DNA of 64,000 bases, taken from contig NZ_BNCJ01000002.1 in the NCBI RefSeq assembly GCF_014656415.1, positions 180,101 to 244,100 of the forward strand, given 5' to 3'. The notes beneath the pieces were generated by a model. It was not told where the DNA came from and did not search any database. It was given only the letters and a program-made list of their open reading frames with translations. The number at the start of each line of letters is the position of its first letter. Position 1 is the stretch's first letter. Shown one piece after another: positions 1 through 8,863 of this stretch. Origin of the DNA: Seohaeicola zhoushanensis. Its GTDB lineage: Bacteria > Pseudomonadota > Alphaproteobacteria > Rhodobacterales > Rhodobacteraceae. The translations under genes and the position numbers were made by a program.

Positions 1-36
1 GCGCCCCCGAGGCAAGGCCGGATGCGGGCGTGGACC

Positions 37-618
37 TCAGAACGGGTCGCGCGGCCCGCGGTCGGCCGAAAGCGACTCCTGCCGCGCCAGCACCAGCTCC
101 TCGATGGCGTCGGCCAGGTGCTCGGTCTCGATGTTCTTGTCGCCGCGCGCCACGCGGATGCGGTGGGCGCGGATCATCACATCGGCATGGGTGCAGCCCG
201 CCGGCGGTTCGAAGCGGTAGCAGGCCAGTTCGATCAGCAGCCCCAGCGGATCCTTGAAATAGATCGAATCCATGAAGCCGCGGTCCTTCGGACCCGAGTG
301 GCCGATACTGCGCTCGTCGAGCCGTTTCACCGCCTGGTCGAAGGTGGCCTTGGAGACCGCGAAGGCGAGGTGATGCACGCAGCCCGGCTCGGTCGGGGTG
401 CGGCGGCGGTCGGGCTTGCGCTCCTCGTTGGTGAAGATGGTGATGAGCCGCCCGTCGCCGGGATCGAAGTAGAGATGGCCTTCGGCGGCATTGTCGAGGT
501 TGGGCTGCTCGAAGACGAAGGGCATCCCCAGGACGCCCTCCCAGAAGTCGATCGAGGTCTGCCGGTCGGCGCCGGTCAGCGTGATGTGATGCACGCCCTG
601 TGTCTGGAGTTTGCGCAT
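37..618 (-). CDS. VOC (glyoxalase/dioxygenase superfamily) protein
   Basis: 193 residues; start chosen at the ATG before RKLQTQGVHH because a GGAGG lies a few bases upstream, while the longer frame adds an unlike N-terminus. Two VOC half-modules are visible. Metal-ligand candidates are the His in GVHHITLTG, the His in CVHHLAFAV and the Glu in LLIELACYRF, the His-His-Glu pattern of VOC enzymes. The DPGDGRLITIF stretch resembles single-unit ring-cleaving dioxygenase-like proteins, but the substrate cannot be read. A charged C-terminal tail (RVARGDKNIETEHLADAIEEL) follows the fold. It lies downstream of the substrate-binding protein gene but behind that gene's terminator, so it is probably not cotranscribed. 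Family call firm, function open. Confidence 0.75.
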   Translation of the reverse strand: MRKLQTQGVHHITLTGADRQTSIDFWEGVLGMPFVFEQPNLDNAAEGHLYFDPGDGRLITIFTNEERKPDRRRTPTEPGCVHHLAFAVSKATFDQAVKRLDERSIGHSGPKDRGFMDSIYFKDPLGLLIELACYRFEPPAGCTHADVMIRAHRIRVARGDKNIETEHLADAIEELVLARQESLSADRGPRDPF

Positions 619-703
619 GTCGTCCTCCCTGGCTGTGGCGCGATGATGCGCGAAAGCAGCCTCCGGGGAAACCGGCATCCGCGCACAGGGGGTCTGCGCA
701 GGC

Positions 704-727
704 AAAAGGGCCGCCCGGAGGCGGCCC
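704..727 (-). terminator. intrinsic terminator after the substrate-binding protein gene
   Basis: On the minus strand an 8-bp perfect stem GGGCCGCC/GGCGGCCC with a 4-base loop is followed directly by TTTT. It lies 22 bases past the stop codon of the solute-binding protein gene. Confidence 0.8.
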
Positions 728-748
728 TTCGCAATTCTCGGGCGGTGA

Positions 749-2410
749 TCAGGTCCAGGCCAGGCGGGACGGCATGATCACGAAGCCGATGTGGTGGGCG
801 CCGCCCTCCAGGTTCGACTTGGTGTGGTTGTAGAGCGAGCGCCAGTAGGGCTGGATGGTGACCCCATCCTCCTGCAGGATCTTCTCGCCCTTGGCCACGA
901 TCTCGCGCCGCTTCTCGACGTCGGCCGTGGCCAGCGCCTGTTCCAGCAGCTTGTCGAACTCGGGGTTGGCATAGCCGAACTCGTTCCAGGCCTCGCCCGA
1001 TTTGTAGGCCAGCGCCCAGATCTGCACGCCCAGCGGGCGGGCGTTCCAGTTGGTCGAGCTGAACGGATACTTGGTCCAGTCGTTCCAGAAGGTCGAACCG
1101 GGCAGAACCGTCCGCTTCACCTTGAAGCCGGCGTCGCGCAGCTGCGCGGCCACGGCGTCGGTGGTGTCCTTGCGGTAGGCGTCGTCGATCGAGACGATGT
1201 CCATCTCGAAGTCTTCCATGCCCGCTTCCTTGAGCAGTTCCAGCGCCTTGGCCGGGTCGTGCGGCAGCGGGTCGAGCTTGGCGTATTCCGGGTGCATCGG
1301 GCCGACGTGGTGGTTCTCGGCGACCTGGCCGCGCCCGCCGTAGCCGAGCTCGAGCAGGACGTTGTTGTCCACCGCCAGCATGATCGCCTGGCGCACCTTG
1401 GGGTCGGCATAGGGCTTCTTGCCGTCGACCTCGGCCAGCTGGTTGGGACGGATCACCACCGTGGCGGCGGTCACGATCTCGTGCTGGGTCCAGCCGTCGA
1501 GCGCGCCCATGATGTCGATGTAATCGCCATCGACCGAGTAGAGCATGTCGACCTCGTCGGCCTCGGCCGCGGCCACCCAGGCCGAGGGGTCGGTTCCGTA
1601 GTCGATGAACTCGACGCGGTCGGCCCAGGCGCCGTTGCCCTTGTTCCACCACTCGTGGTTCTCGTTCTTCACCAGCACGCCCTTCACGCCCACTTCCAGG
1701 CTCTCGGGCAGGTAGGGGCCGGTGCCGACCGGCTTGTCGAGCATGGTGGCGGCATCGAAGCCCGCCGGGACGATGGCGGCCGGATAGTCGGCCATGCCGG
1801 CGATCAGGGTAATGTCGGGGCGCGGCAGGTGCAGCTTGACGGTGTGGCTGTCGACCACCTCGACGCCGCCCTCGCGGGCCTTGCCGGTGGCCTCGTCGAT
1901 CAGCACGGCAAAGCGGCCGGCCATCGAGTTGCCTTCCATGCCCTTCTCGCACCAGCCGGTGATGTTGCGGGCCACGTCCTCGGCGGTGAAGTCGCTGCCG
2001 TCGTTCCACTTGACGCCCTTGCGGACCATCAGCGTGTATTCGGTGGCGTCGTCGTTGATCTCCCAGCTTTCCAGCAGCATGGGCGAGAAGGTGCCGTCAT
2101 TCTCCCAGAACACGAGGTATTCCAGCCAGCCGTTGCTGAAGTTGGCGATCTGGCTCCAGTCGTAGGTGCGCGGGTCCTTGAGGCCGCGCACTTCCATCTG
2201 GATGCGCACGACGCCGCCCATCTTGGCATGGGCTGCGGCCTTGGCCGGTGCGGCCATGCCGATCATCGAGTAGGCGGTCGCCGCGGTGGCGCCGAAGGCG
2301 CTGGCGAGCGCCAGGAATTCCCGCCGGTTGACCGGATCGTTGCCAACCTTGCCGGCCGAGTCGACGATCGACTGGGGCAGGGGTTTTCCGGTGCGCGTGG
2401 TATAGGTCAT
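749..2410 (-). CDS. ABC transporter substrate-binding protein, family 5 (peptide/opine type), Tat signal
   Basis: 553 residues, the usual length of SBP family 5 (oligopeptide, dipeptide, nickel, opine) receptors. A twin-arginine signal is visible at residues 28-35 (NRREFLAL) followed by an Ala-rich hydrophobic stretch ending near AKAAA, so the folded protein should be exported by Tat to the periplasm. The typical landmarks follow: [27 protein letters not shown] (positions about 123-150), the TGPY motif and a [12 protein letters not shown] segment. The start MTYTT is preferred over the upstream in-frame ATG because of the RBS-like AGAGAGGAAG just before it. No permease or ATPase gene lies next to it: the terminator at 704-727 and a VOC gene follow, so its membrane partners must be elsewhere. 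Substrate unknown. Confidence 0.88.
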   Translation of the reverse strand: MTYTTRTGKPLPQSIVDSAGKVGNDPVNRREFLALASAFGATAATAYSMIGMAAPAKAAAHAKMGGVVRIQMEVRGLKDPRTYDWSQIANFSNGWLEYLVFWENDGTFSPMLLESWEINDDATEYTLMVRKGVKWNDGSDFTAEDVARNITGWCEKGMEGNSMAGRFAVLIDEATGKAREGGVEVVDSHTVKLHLPRPDITLIAGMADYPAAIVPAGFDAATMLDKPVGTGPYLPESLEVGVKGVLVKNENHEWWNKGNGAWADRVEFIDYGTDPSAWVAAAEADEVDMLYSVDGDYIDIMGALDGWTQHEIVTAATVVIRPNQLAEVDGKKPYADPKVRQAIMLAVDNNVLLELGYGGRGQVAENHHVGPMHPEYAKLDPLPHDPAKALELLKEAGMEDFEMDIVSIDDAYRKDTTDAVAAQLRDAGFKVKRTVLPGSTFWNDWTKYPFSSTNWNARPLGVQIWALAYKSGEAWNEFGYANPEFDKLLEQALATADVEKRREIVAKGEKILQEDGVTIQPYWRSLYNHTKSNLEGGAHHIGFVIMPSRLAWT

Positions 2411-2662
2411 GGTCTTCCTCTCTGTTGAGTCATGTTGCCGCGGTTTTCGCACCGCTTTTCTGACCGGGTATCGGTAACATTTTTGCAGCTCCCGGAGTCC
2501 GGGCCGCCGATCCTGTCCTTGTCTCCCTCCCGACCCTTCCGCGCGGCGTGGGCCACGTTCCCCGAAGTCGGTCTACCGGGGCATGGTAGGCCCCGGGTGA
2601 GTTGAGATGCAATACGCAGCGGGGGAAAGAGACTATGACATCTCCGACATTTCATGCGCTTT
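2411..2662. other. 252-base intergenic region
   Basis: Between the start of the substrate-binding protein gene and the stop of the amidotransferase gene, so it must hold the promoter of the former. A GC-rich stem CCGGGGC/GCCCCGG with a 7-base loop at 2576-2596 may end transcription of the amidotransferase gene, though no T run follows. I see no convincing small ORF here. Confidence 0.5.
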
Positions 2663-3367
2663 TCAAGACATCGCGGGCGTCGGAGGGAACAGCCGGGACA
2701 CAAATCGGGTGAACCACGCGTCCTGCGCGGCGTCGTGGCGGTGCATCAGCGCAGTCTGTTCCCCGCGGCTTTGCGCGCCGGGCTTGCCGTAGAGATCGGA
2801 GTCGTTCTGCCAGCGAGTGAATCCAGCCTTGGTCTGCTCAGCGTGGAATTGCAAGCCGTAGGTGCGCGGCCCCATCCGGAAGGCCTGGTTGGGGAACAGC
2901 GCGCTCGACGCCAGCGATTCGGCACCGGCGGGCACGTCGAAGGTATGGAAATGCGCCTGCGCCATGTGCAGCGGTGCGGGCAGGAAGTCGCGGCCCGCCT
3001 CGGTCGGGGAGATCTCGTAGTAACCGAACTCGTGCCAGCCCGCCTCGGGCGGGCCGACCCAGGCGCCCGCATGATGCGCGATCATCTGCGCGCCCTGGCA
3101 GATGCCAAGCAGGGGAACGTCGGCGGCCAGCGCTTCCCGGATGAGCCGGTATTCCTCGCGCAGAAAGGGGTGTTGGGCAGTGTCATAAGCGTTGTAGGGC
3201 CCGCCGTAGATCACCACGCCCGCGACATCGCCGCCGACCTCGCCGGCCGGATCGCCCGCGAAGGGATAGCGGCTGTCTCCTTCGTAGCCATTGGCGGCGA
3301 GTGTCGTCGCAACCCGGTCGTCCTCGGGGCCATGACGGTGACGGATCAGCAGAACGCGGCGGGGCAT
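2663..3367 (-). CDS. class I glutamine amidotransferase (GMP synthase GATase-like)
   Basis: 234 residues forming a stand-alone class I glutamine amidotransferase domain. The nucleophile elbow is LLGICQGAQMIA (Cys at about residue 94), the oxyanion segment VVIYGGPYNAYD lies upstream, and the catalytic His and Glu fit LQFHAEQT (about residue 174). It is far too short for full GMP synthase and has no ATP-pyrophosphatase domain, so it belongs to the broad YfeJ/PuuD-like group of free GATase proteins that detoxify or hydrolyse glutamine-like substrates. It follows pheS in the same direction, 225 bases away, with a repeat element between, so cotranscription is doubtful. Amidotransferase fold is certain from the motifs; substrate is not. 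Confidence 0.82.
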   Translation of the reverse strand: MPRRVLLIRHRHGPEDDRVATTLAANGYEGDSRYPFAGDPAGEVGGDVAGVVIYGGPYNAYDTAQHPFLREEYRLIREALAADVPLLGICQGAQMIAHHAGAWVGPPEAGWHEFGYYEISPTEAGRDFLPAPLHMAQAHFHTFDVPAGAESLASSALFPNQAFRMGPRTYGLQFHAEQTKAGFTRWQNDSDLYGKPGAQSRGEQTALMHRHDAAQDAWFTRFVSRLFPPTPAMS

Positions 3368-3465
3368 GAGAGATCTCCGGTAAAGGTGCCTCGACCCTTC
3401 CAGAAGCGTTGCGCGGCTTCAAGGGTGCGATACCTCCGGCGGCGCGATCCGGGCAGGCCGCCCTC

Positions 3466-3560
3466 AGTGAGTATCTGCAACAGAAAGAAGCCGGGACCTG
3501 CGCCCCTGATTTCTTCTCTTCTCAAATACTCACGGGGGGTGCGGGGGGCGGAGCCCCCCG
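3466..3560. repeat. Rhodobacteraceae-type intergenic element, copy 1 (inverted pair)
   Basis: The + strand carries TTTCTTCTCTTCTCAAATAC followed by a TCAC and a G-rich hairpin CGGGGGGC-gga-GCCCCCCG at 3542-3560. A weaker copy of the same core in opposite orientation (complement of GAGTATCTGCAACAGAAAGAAG) sits at 3468-3490, so the pair can fold together. Three more copies lie at about 19.91, 44.27 and 52.17 kb. Confidence 0.7.
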
Positions 3561-3592
3561 CCCTGGCGACGCGCGCAGCGCGGCGCAATCCC

Positions 3593-4666
3593 TCAGCGCG
3601 AAAGCCCGCCATGCAGGGTAGGCACGTCGAGGCTCGCAAAGCCGTAATGCCGCAGCCAGCGCAGGTCGCTGTCGAAGAAGGCGCGCAGGTCGGGGATGCC
3701 GTATTTCAGCATGGCGATGCGGTCGATGCCCATGCCGAAGGCGAAGCCCTGCCATTCGTTCGGGTCGATCCCGCCGGCCTGCAGCACCTTGGGGTGCACC
3801 ATGCCCGAGCCGAGCACTTCGAGCCAGCCGTCGCCCTCGCCGACCTTCAGCTGCCCGTCGACCCAGGAGCACTGGATATCCACCTCGGCCGAAGGCTCGG
3901 TGAAGGGGAAGTGCGAGGCGCGGAAGCGGGTCTTGATGTCGTCGACCTCGAAGAAGGCCGAGAAGAATTCCTCCAGCACCCACTTGAGGTTGGCCATCGA
4001 GATATCGCGGTCGATGGCGAGGCCCTCGACCTGGTGGAACATCGGCGTATGGGTCTGGTCGTAGTCGGCGCGATAGACGCCGCCCGGGCAGATGATGCGC
4101 AGCGGCGCGCCCTGGGCCTCCATGGTGCGAATCTGCACCGGCGAGGTATGGGTGCGCAGCACGTGCGGCGGGCGGTTGTCGCCGGGCGCGCGGTGCATGT
4201 AGAAGGTGTCCATCTCGGCCCGCGCGGGGTGGTGGCCGGGGATGTTCAGCGCGTCGAAGTTGTACCAGTCGGTCTCGACCCGCGGCCCCTGCGCGACGGC
4301 AAAGCCCATCTCGCCGAAAATGGTGGTCAGTTCCTCGGTCACCTGGCTCACCGGGTGCACGGTGCCCATGCGCCGGTCGCGCGCGGGCAGGGTGACGTCG
4401 AGCCATTCGGCGCGCAGCCTCTCGTCGAGCGCGGCATCGCCAAGCGCGGCCTTGCGGGCGGCCAGCGCCGAGGTGATCTCGTCCTTGAGCGCGTTCAGCG
4501 CCGGGCCTGCGGTCTTGCGTTCCTCGGGGCTCATCCCGCCCAGTTCGCGCATCTTGAGCGCGATCTCGCCCTTCTTGCCGAGCGCGGAGACGCGCACGCC
4601 TTCCAGCGCGTCCTCGTCCGCCGCGCCTGCGATGGCGTCGAGATATCTGGTTCTCAGATCGTCCAT
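3593..4666 (-). CDS. pheS: phenylalanyl-tRNA synthetase alpha subunit
   Basis: 357 residues, normal for PheS. It forms the catalytic half of the alpha2beta2 enzyme that charges tRNA-Phe. Visible marks are the N-terminal coiled-coil region rich in charged residues (about 1-85), class II motif 2 in the segment [13 protein letters not shown] and [19 protein letters not shown], and motif 3 in [19 protein letters not shown] near the C-terminus. The ATG before DDLRTRY is chosen as the typical PheS N-terminus. The beta-subunit gene pheT is not adjacent and not in this window: an amidotransferase gene follows. Upstream lie four non-ribosomal genes and then rplT-rpmI, an order that suggests breakup of an ancestral rpmI-rplT-pheS group. 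Confidence 0.96.
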   Translation of the reverse strand: MDDLRTRYLDAIAGAADEDALEGVRVSALGKKGEIALKMRELGGMSPEERKTAGPALNALKDEITSALAARKAALGDAALDERLRAEWLDVTLPARDRRMGTVHPVSQVTEELTTIFGEMGFAVAQGPRVETDWYNFDALNIPGHHPARAEMDTFYMHRAPGDNRPPHVLRTHTSPVQIRTMEAQGAPLRIICPGGVYRADYDQTHTPMFHQVEGLAIDRDISMANLKWVLEEFFSAFFEVDDIKTRFRASHFPFTEPSAEVDIQCSWVDGQLKVGEGDGWLEVLGSGMVHPKVLQAGGIDPNEWQGFAFGMGIDRIAMLKYGIPDLRAFFDSDLRWLRHYGFASLDVPTLHGGLSR

Positions 4667-4693
4667 GACGGTCTCCGGTTCAAAGTCCACGCT

Positions 4694-4722
4694 CTGCTAG
4701 CCGCCGCACCGCGCAAATGCAA
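4694..4722 (-). promoter_or_regulatory. possible pheS promoter
   Basis: Minus strand TTGCAT and TAGCAG separated by exactly 17 bases, ending 28 bases before the pheS start codon. It is a sigma70-like match found by eye, so moderate at best. Confidence 0.35.
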
Positions 4723-4823
4723 TGCGCTATTCGGGCGAAGGGCGGCTGGATGGCACGCCACGTCGCCAATGGACGCGCCCCGCCGCTGCCGATAGCGTGA
4801 CCGGCGAGAGAGGGAGGAACGAC

Positions 4824-5969
4824 GTGCAGGAACTACAATCGGTGCTGGACCGGGCCGTGGCCGGGGGCCAGGTCCCCTTCGTCGTGGCGATGACCGCAAC
4901 GGCAGAGGGTGTCGCCTTCAGCGGCGCGGCGGGCGAGGCGGCGCCGGGGCAGGCGGCGGCAGAGAACACGGGCTTTCGCATCTTCTCGATGTCCAAGGCG
5001 ATCGGCTCGCTGGCGGCGATGATCCTGATCGACCGGGGGCAACTGAGCCTCGACACGCCGGTGGCCGAGGTGCTGCCGCGCTGGAACGACTTGCAGGTGC
5101 TCGACGGTTGGGACGGCGACCAGCCCCGGATGCGCGCGCCCCGCACGGTGGCGACGGTGCGTCACCTGATGACCCATACCGCCGGGCTGGAATACGACAC
5201 CTGGAGCCCCGAAACCCGGGCCTGGATGAAGGCGACCGGCCATCCGCTGGCGATCACCGGCACGCGGGCGGCGATGATGTATGCGCTGACCTCGGACCCC
5301 GGCACGCGCTGGGGCTATGGCCTGGCGACCGACTGGCTGGGGCAGGTGGCCGAGGCGGTGGACGGGCGGCGCATCGACGCCTTCTGCCGCGACGAGATCT
5401 TCGCGCCGCTGGGCATGGGCGACACCATGTTCGAACCGGAACCGCTGGCCGACCGCCTGGCTGTGGTGTCGCGGCGCACCCCTGAGGGAGGCTTTGCGCC
5501 CATGCGGATCGGGCCGCCGTCCAACCCCGAGGTCTATGGCATGGGCCATGCGCTCTATTCCACCGCGCCCGACTACCTGCGCTTCCTGCGCATGGTGCTG
5601 AACGGCGGCGCGCTCGACGGGCAGCGGGTGCTCTCGCCCAAGGCGCTGCGCACGATGTGCGCCGACCAGATGGGCGGTTTGACGGTGCCGCCGATGATCT
5701 CGGTCGACCGCCGGCTGAGCGGCGATGTCGACCTCGCGCCGGGGCAGCGGGTGACCCACAGCGCGGTCTTCATGCGCTTCGAGGAAGACCTGCCTGACAA
5801 GCGCCGCGCAGGGTCGCTCGGCTGGGCCGGGATCTGCAACACGCATTACTGGATCGACCCGGCCAGTGGGCTGGCCGCGGTGCTGATGACCCAGTCGCTG
5901 CCCTTCCTCGAACCGGGGATGCTGCAGCTTTACGACGATTTCGAGCGGGCGGTCTATGCCGGGGCCTGA
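4824..5969 (+). CDS. serine hydrolase of the class C beta-lactamase/esterase family
   Basis: 381 residues from a GTG start with a GGAGG six bases upstream; the longer frame from 4722 runs through the pheS promoter area and is not credible. The catalytic SxxK is seen as FSMSKAIGS (about residue 58), the second-motif Tyr in RWGYGLATDWLG, and the third region as LGWAGICNTHYWIDP. This is the architecture of EstB-like esterases and related penicillin-binding-protein homologues rather than a proven beta-lactamase. No signal peptide is visible, so a cytoplasmic esterase or hydrolase is more likely than antibiotic resistance. It is followed after 3 bases by an MFS carrier gene, forming a hydrolase-transporter pair. 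Confidence 0.83.
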   Translation: MQELQSVLDRAVAGGQVPFVVAMTATAEGVAFSGAAGEAAPGQAAAENTGFRIFSMSKAIGSLAAMILIDRGQLSLDTPVAEVLPRWNDLQVLDGWDGDQPRMRAPRTVATVRHLMTHTAGLEYDTWSPETRAWMKATGHPLAITGTRAAMMYALTSDPGTRWGYGLATDWLGQVAEAVDGRRIDAFCRDEIFAPLGMGDTMFEPEPLADRLAVVSRRTPEGGFAPMRIGPPSNPEVYGMGHALYSTAPDYLRFLRMVLNGGALDGQRVLSPKALRTMCADQMGGLTVPPMISVDRRLSGDVDLAPGQRVTHSAVFMRFEEDLPDKRRAGSLGWAGICNTHYWIDPASGLAAVLMTQSLPFLEPGMLQLYDDFERAVYAGA

Positions 5970-5972
5970 GCG

Positions 5973-7154
5973 GTGAGCGGCGAGCTGAAACGCCCCTGGC
6001 TGGTGCTCTTCGGGCTGGCGCTGGGCGTCACCGTCACCAACGGCTTTGCCCGCTTCGCCTATGGGCTGATCCTGCCCGCGATGAAGGCAGAGCTGGGCTG
6101 GACCTATGCCCAGGCCGGCTGGCTCAACACGGTGAACGCGCTGGGCTATCTCGGCGGCGCGGTGCTGACCATGGTGCTGATCGGGCGGATCGGCCCCTCG
6201 CGGCTGTTCAGCTTCGGGCTGGTCACCACGGCGGTGGCGCTTTTCGCCACCGGCCAGGACGAGGCGATGTGGTGGCAGACCCTGTGGCGCATCCTGGCCG
6301 GGCTGTTCGGGGCGATGTCCTTCTCGACCGCCGGGGCGCTGACGGCGCAGCTGTTCCAGACCGAGCCGCGCAAGAACGCGCTGGCCATCGCGCTGCTCTT
6401 CGGCTTTGGCGGCGGCGCGGGGATCGTGCTGGCCGGCGCGGTGCTGCCGCTGATGATCGGCGCCTGGGGCAACGGCTCGTGGCCCTGGGCCTGGACGCTG
6501 ATCGGGCTGGCCTGCTTCGCCATGCTGCCGCTGAGCCTCTGGGCAGCCCGCGCAGTGCATGTCCCGCCCCCGAAGGAGCACCGCGCCGCCCCGCTGCCGC
6601 TGCGCGGGATGCTGGGCGAGATGGCGGGCTATGCCGGCTTCGGGCTGGGCTACATCGTCTATTTCACCTTCCTCTCGGCCTGGATGACCGAGCAGGGCGC
6701 CGGCCCGCCGCTGATCGCCTCTGTCTGGGTGATGCTGGGCATCTGCCTCTGCGTCTCGCCCTTCGTCTGGCGGCCGGTGTTCGCGCGCTTCGCCTCCGGC
6801 ATGCCGCTGGCGATGGTGCTGACCGGGATCGCCATCGGCTCGGTGCTACCCGTGATCCTGCCGAACGCGCTGGGGCTGGTGCTCTCGGCGGCGATCTTCG
6901 GGCTCTCGGTCTTCATGTCGCCCGGCGCGGTGACCAACTTCGTGCGGCGCAACCTCGACCCGGCGGCCTGGGGGCGGGCGATCAGCCTCTACACGGTGAT
7001 CTTCGCGGTGGCGCAGACCGTCGGCCCCTATGCCGCCGGATGGCTGGGCGACCTCGCCGGCGGCATCGGCGTTAGCCTCGTCGCCGCCGCCGTGATCCTG
7101 ATGGCCGGGGCGGTCTGCGCGCTGTTGCAGCGGCCGCTCAGCCAGCCAGCTTGA
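5973..7154 (+). CDS. MFS transporter, YbfB/YjiJ family
   Basis: 393 residues, almost wholly hydrophobic with about 12 predicted membrane segments. The N-terminus GVTVTNGFARFAYGLILPAM followed by GWTYAQAGWLNTVNALGYL is characteristic of the YbfB/YjiJ branch of the major facilitator superfamily. The GTG start lies 3 bases after the stop of the serine hydrolase, so the two are almost surely cotranscribed and translationally coupled. A uniporter or exporter of a small molecule linked to the hydrolase is a reasonable guess; the substrate is unknown. The 3' end overlaps the convergent glutaredoxin-MauE gene by 17 bases. Confidence 0.85.
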   Translation: MSGELKRPWLVLFGLALGVTVTNGFARFAYGLILPAMKAELGWTYAQAGWLNTVNALGYLGGAVLTMVLIGRIGPSRLFSFGLVTTAVALFATGQDEAMWWQTLWRILAGLFGAMSFSTAGALTAQLFQTEPRKNALAIALLFGFGGGAGIVLAGAVLPLMIGAWGNGSWPWAWTLIGLACFAMLPLSLWAARAVHVPPPKEHRAAPLPLRGMLGEMAGYAGFGLGYIVYFTFLSAWMTEQGAGPPLIASVWVMLGICLCVSPFVWRPVFARFASGMPLAMVLTGIAIGSVLPVILPNALGLVLSAAIFGLSVFMSPGAVTNFVRRNLDPAAWGRAISLYTVIFAVAQTVGPYAAGWLGDLAGGIGVSLVAAAVILMAGAVCALLQRPLSQPA

Positions 7155-7896
7155 CCAGCGTCCAGACGCCCATCGCGATCATGGCAAGGTTTTCGCTGAG
7201 CGAGACAAAGCCCAGCGGCACCTTGCTGTCGCCCCCGACGCAGGCGCATTTCAACTCGCGCCCGTCGAGGTAGACCGCCTTGAACACCGAAACCGCCCCG
7301 ACCAGCCCGATGACCAGCGCCACCGGCCCCGAAAGCCAGGGCAGCAGGCCGCCCACCATCAGCAGCCCGGCCAGCGCTTCGAGGTAGGGATAGGCATAGC
7401 CATAGGGCACCCAGGCCCGCGCCAGCAGGTCGTAGTTCAGCACCATGGTCGAGAACTTTTCGACGTCCTGCAGCTTCTGCAGCGCCAGCAGGACCATCGC
7501 CAGCGCCACGAACCACTCGATGCCGCGCAGCAGATCCGCCCCGGTGAGCCAGACCAGCAGCCCCGCCAGCAGTGCGGCAATGGCGAAGATCGCGATCACC
7601 GGGCGATAGCTGGTGTCGCTGTCGTCCTTCAGTCCGAAGCGCTCGCGCAGGTCGTCGTAGCCGCCGACGCGGACCCCGGCGATCCAGGTCTGCGGCGTGG
7701 TCTCGACGCCATGCTTATGTTTGAAGGCCTCGGTCTCCTCGCGACTGGTCAGCAAGTGATCCTCGACCTCAAAGCCCTGCTTCTCCAGCAGGTAGCGGCT
7801 CTTCTGACCGTAGGGGCAGAGGTGGTCGGGCGTCGCCATGCGGTAGAGCACGGCGCGCGGGCGTTCGGTGACGGCTTCGGTGGCGGCGGCGGTCAT
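7138..7896 (-). CDS. glutaredoxin domain fused to MauE/DoxX-type membrane protein
   Basis: 252 residues. An N-terminal glutaredoxin-like domain (about 14-90) carries CPYG at residues 27-30, a single-cysteine version of the usual CPYC, with the cis-Pro segment VETTPQTWI. It is followed by four or five membrane segments of the MauE/DoxX type, with a Cys-x-Cys (KCACVGGD) in the last loop. MauE-family proteins are linked to disulfide or heme/metallocofactor chemistry, so the fusion suggests transfer of reducing power across the membrane; this is inference. The ATG overlaps the stop of the upstream DUF305 gene in ATGA, so the two are coupled. The longer frame upstream is only the shadow of that gene. 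Confidence 0.82.
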   Translation of the reverse strand: MTAAATEAVTERPRAVLYRMATPDHLCPYGQKSRYLLEKQGFEVEDHLLTSREETEAFKHKHGVETTPQTWIAGVRVGGYDDLRERFGLKDDSDTSYRPVIAIFAIAALLAGLLVWLTGADLLRGIEWFVALAMVLLALQKLQDVEKFSTMVLNYDLLARAWVPYGYAYPYLEALAGLLMVGGLLPWLSGPVALVIGLVGAVSVFKAVYLDGRELKCACVGGDSKVPLGFVSLSENLAMIAMGVWTLVKLAG

Positions 7897-8369
7897 TGGC
7901 TCACCTGCGCACTCCGGGCGCCGCCGTCGTCGAGGTCGGCGATCAGCGCCTTCATCTCGGCGATCTCGCGCTTCTGGGCCTCGATGATCCCTTGGGCCAG
8001 TTCGCGCACCCGCGGGTCCGACAGATGCGCGCGTTCCGATGTCAGGATGGCAATCGAATGGTGCGGGATCATCGCCCGCATCCACGAGACATCCTCGACC
8101 GTCTCCTGCGATCGCACGAGGAAGAGCGAGACCGCGAAGACCACGACCGCGCCCGCGACGATGGCGAGATTTGCCGCGCGGTTGCGATACATGCCGAGCA
8201 TGAAGGTCAGCATCACCACCGCCATGACCGAACCCATCAGCAGCGCCATGTAGAGGCGTGTCTCGCTGAAGTAGACATGCCCGAGCACGTAGGAATTGAG
8301 ATAGGTCAGGCAGAACATCACCCCGGTCGAGGTGGCGATCATCAGCAGGAAGCGCGGATAGCTGGACAT
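7893..8369 (-). CDS. DUF305 membrane protein
   Basis: 158 residues: three membrane segments (about 6-28, 39-60 and 68-86), then a soluble helical DUF305 domain with the signature MIPHHSIAILTSERA (about 98-112) and the helix LAQGIIEAQKREIAEMKAL. The ferritin-like bundle carries conserved HH and EI..M positions seen in DUF305 proteins encoded beside copper or other metal resistance genes. Coupled by a 4-bp overlap to the glutaredoxin-MauE gene, so the two probably work together in periplasmic thiol or metal handling; that role is inference. First gene of a two-gene operon just downstream of rplT, behind its terminator. Confidence 0.8.
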   Translation of the reverse strand: MSSYPRFLLMIATSTGVMFCLTYLNSYVLGHVYFSETRLYMALLMGSVMAVVMLTFMLGMYRNRAANLAIVAGAVVVFAVSLFLVRSQETVEDVSWMRAMIPHHSIAILTSERAHLSDPRVRELAQGIIEAQKREIAEMKALIADLDDGGARSAQVSQ

Positions 8370-8428
8370 GGTTTCCCCTTCCGTTGGATGGAAGGGAAAC
8401 GCGGGGCGCGGGTCGGTTGTTCCGCCAA

Positions 8429-8461
8429 AACGAAAAGGGCCGCCCCGGCGGGACGGCCCTT
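8429..8461 (-). terminator. intrinsic terminator of rpmI-rplT
   Basis: Minus strand stem GGGCCGTCCC pairs with GGGGCGGCCC (one G-T pair) and is followed by TTTTCGTTTT. It begins 23 bases past the rplT stop. Its layout is very like the terminator at 704-727. Confidence 0.85.
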
Positions 8462-8482
8462 CAATTCTCGCGGCGGTGCCGA

Positions 8483-8848
8483 TCAGGCGCTCAGAGCGGC
8501 CTGGGCCTGGGCGACGATCGCGCCGAAGGCTTCGGGCTCGTGCACGGCCAGGTCGGCCAGCACCTTGCGGTCCACTTCGATGCCGGCCAGCGAAAGGCCG
8601 TTGATGAAGCGGGAATAGGTCAGGGCTTCGTCATGCATCCGCACAGCGGCGTTGATCCGCTGGATCCAGAGCGCGCGGAAGTTCCGCTTGCGGACCTTGC
8701 GGTCGCGGGTTGCATACTGGTTCGCCTTGTCGACGGCCTGCGTTGCCGTGCGGAAGTTGCTCTTGCGGGCGCCGAAGTAACCTTTGGCGGCCTTCAAGAC
8801 CTTCTTGTGACGGGCGTGCGTGGTGGTTCCACCTTTGACTCGGGACAT
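8483..8848 (-). CDS. rplT: 50S ribosomal protein L20
   Basis: 121 residues beginning [19 protein letters not shown], the universal L20 start, with the basic N-terminal tail and the [17 protein letters not shown]-type helix seen here as [21 protein letters not shown]20 binds 23S rRNA early in 50S assembly. It follows rpmI by 15 bases on the same strand. In many bacteria infC precedes this pair; here infC is absent from the neighbourhood and pyk lies upstream instead. Confidence 0.98.
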   Translation of the reverse strand: MSRVKGGTTTHARHKKVLKAAKGYFGARKSNFRTATQAVDKANQYATRDRKVRKRNFRALWIQRINAAVRMHDEALTYSRFINGLSLAGIEVDRKVLADLAVHEPEAFGAIVAQAQAALSA

Positions 8849-8863
8849 CTCTCGGGCCTCCTA

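Noticed and set aside
791-2428. Long plus-strand frame of about 545 codons over the substrate-binding protein
   Set aside because: It is antisense to a gene with a clear signal peptide and family landmarks; high GC makes such shadow frames common. The same applies to the long antisense frames across purH, the M16 genes, pncB and the AAA+ gene.
4824-5969. Beta-lactamase antibiotic-resistance gene
   Set aside because: The motifs fit class C-type serine hydrolases and esterases, but there is no export signal, and no AmpC-specific region, so a resistance role is not supported.
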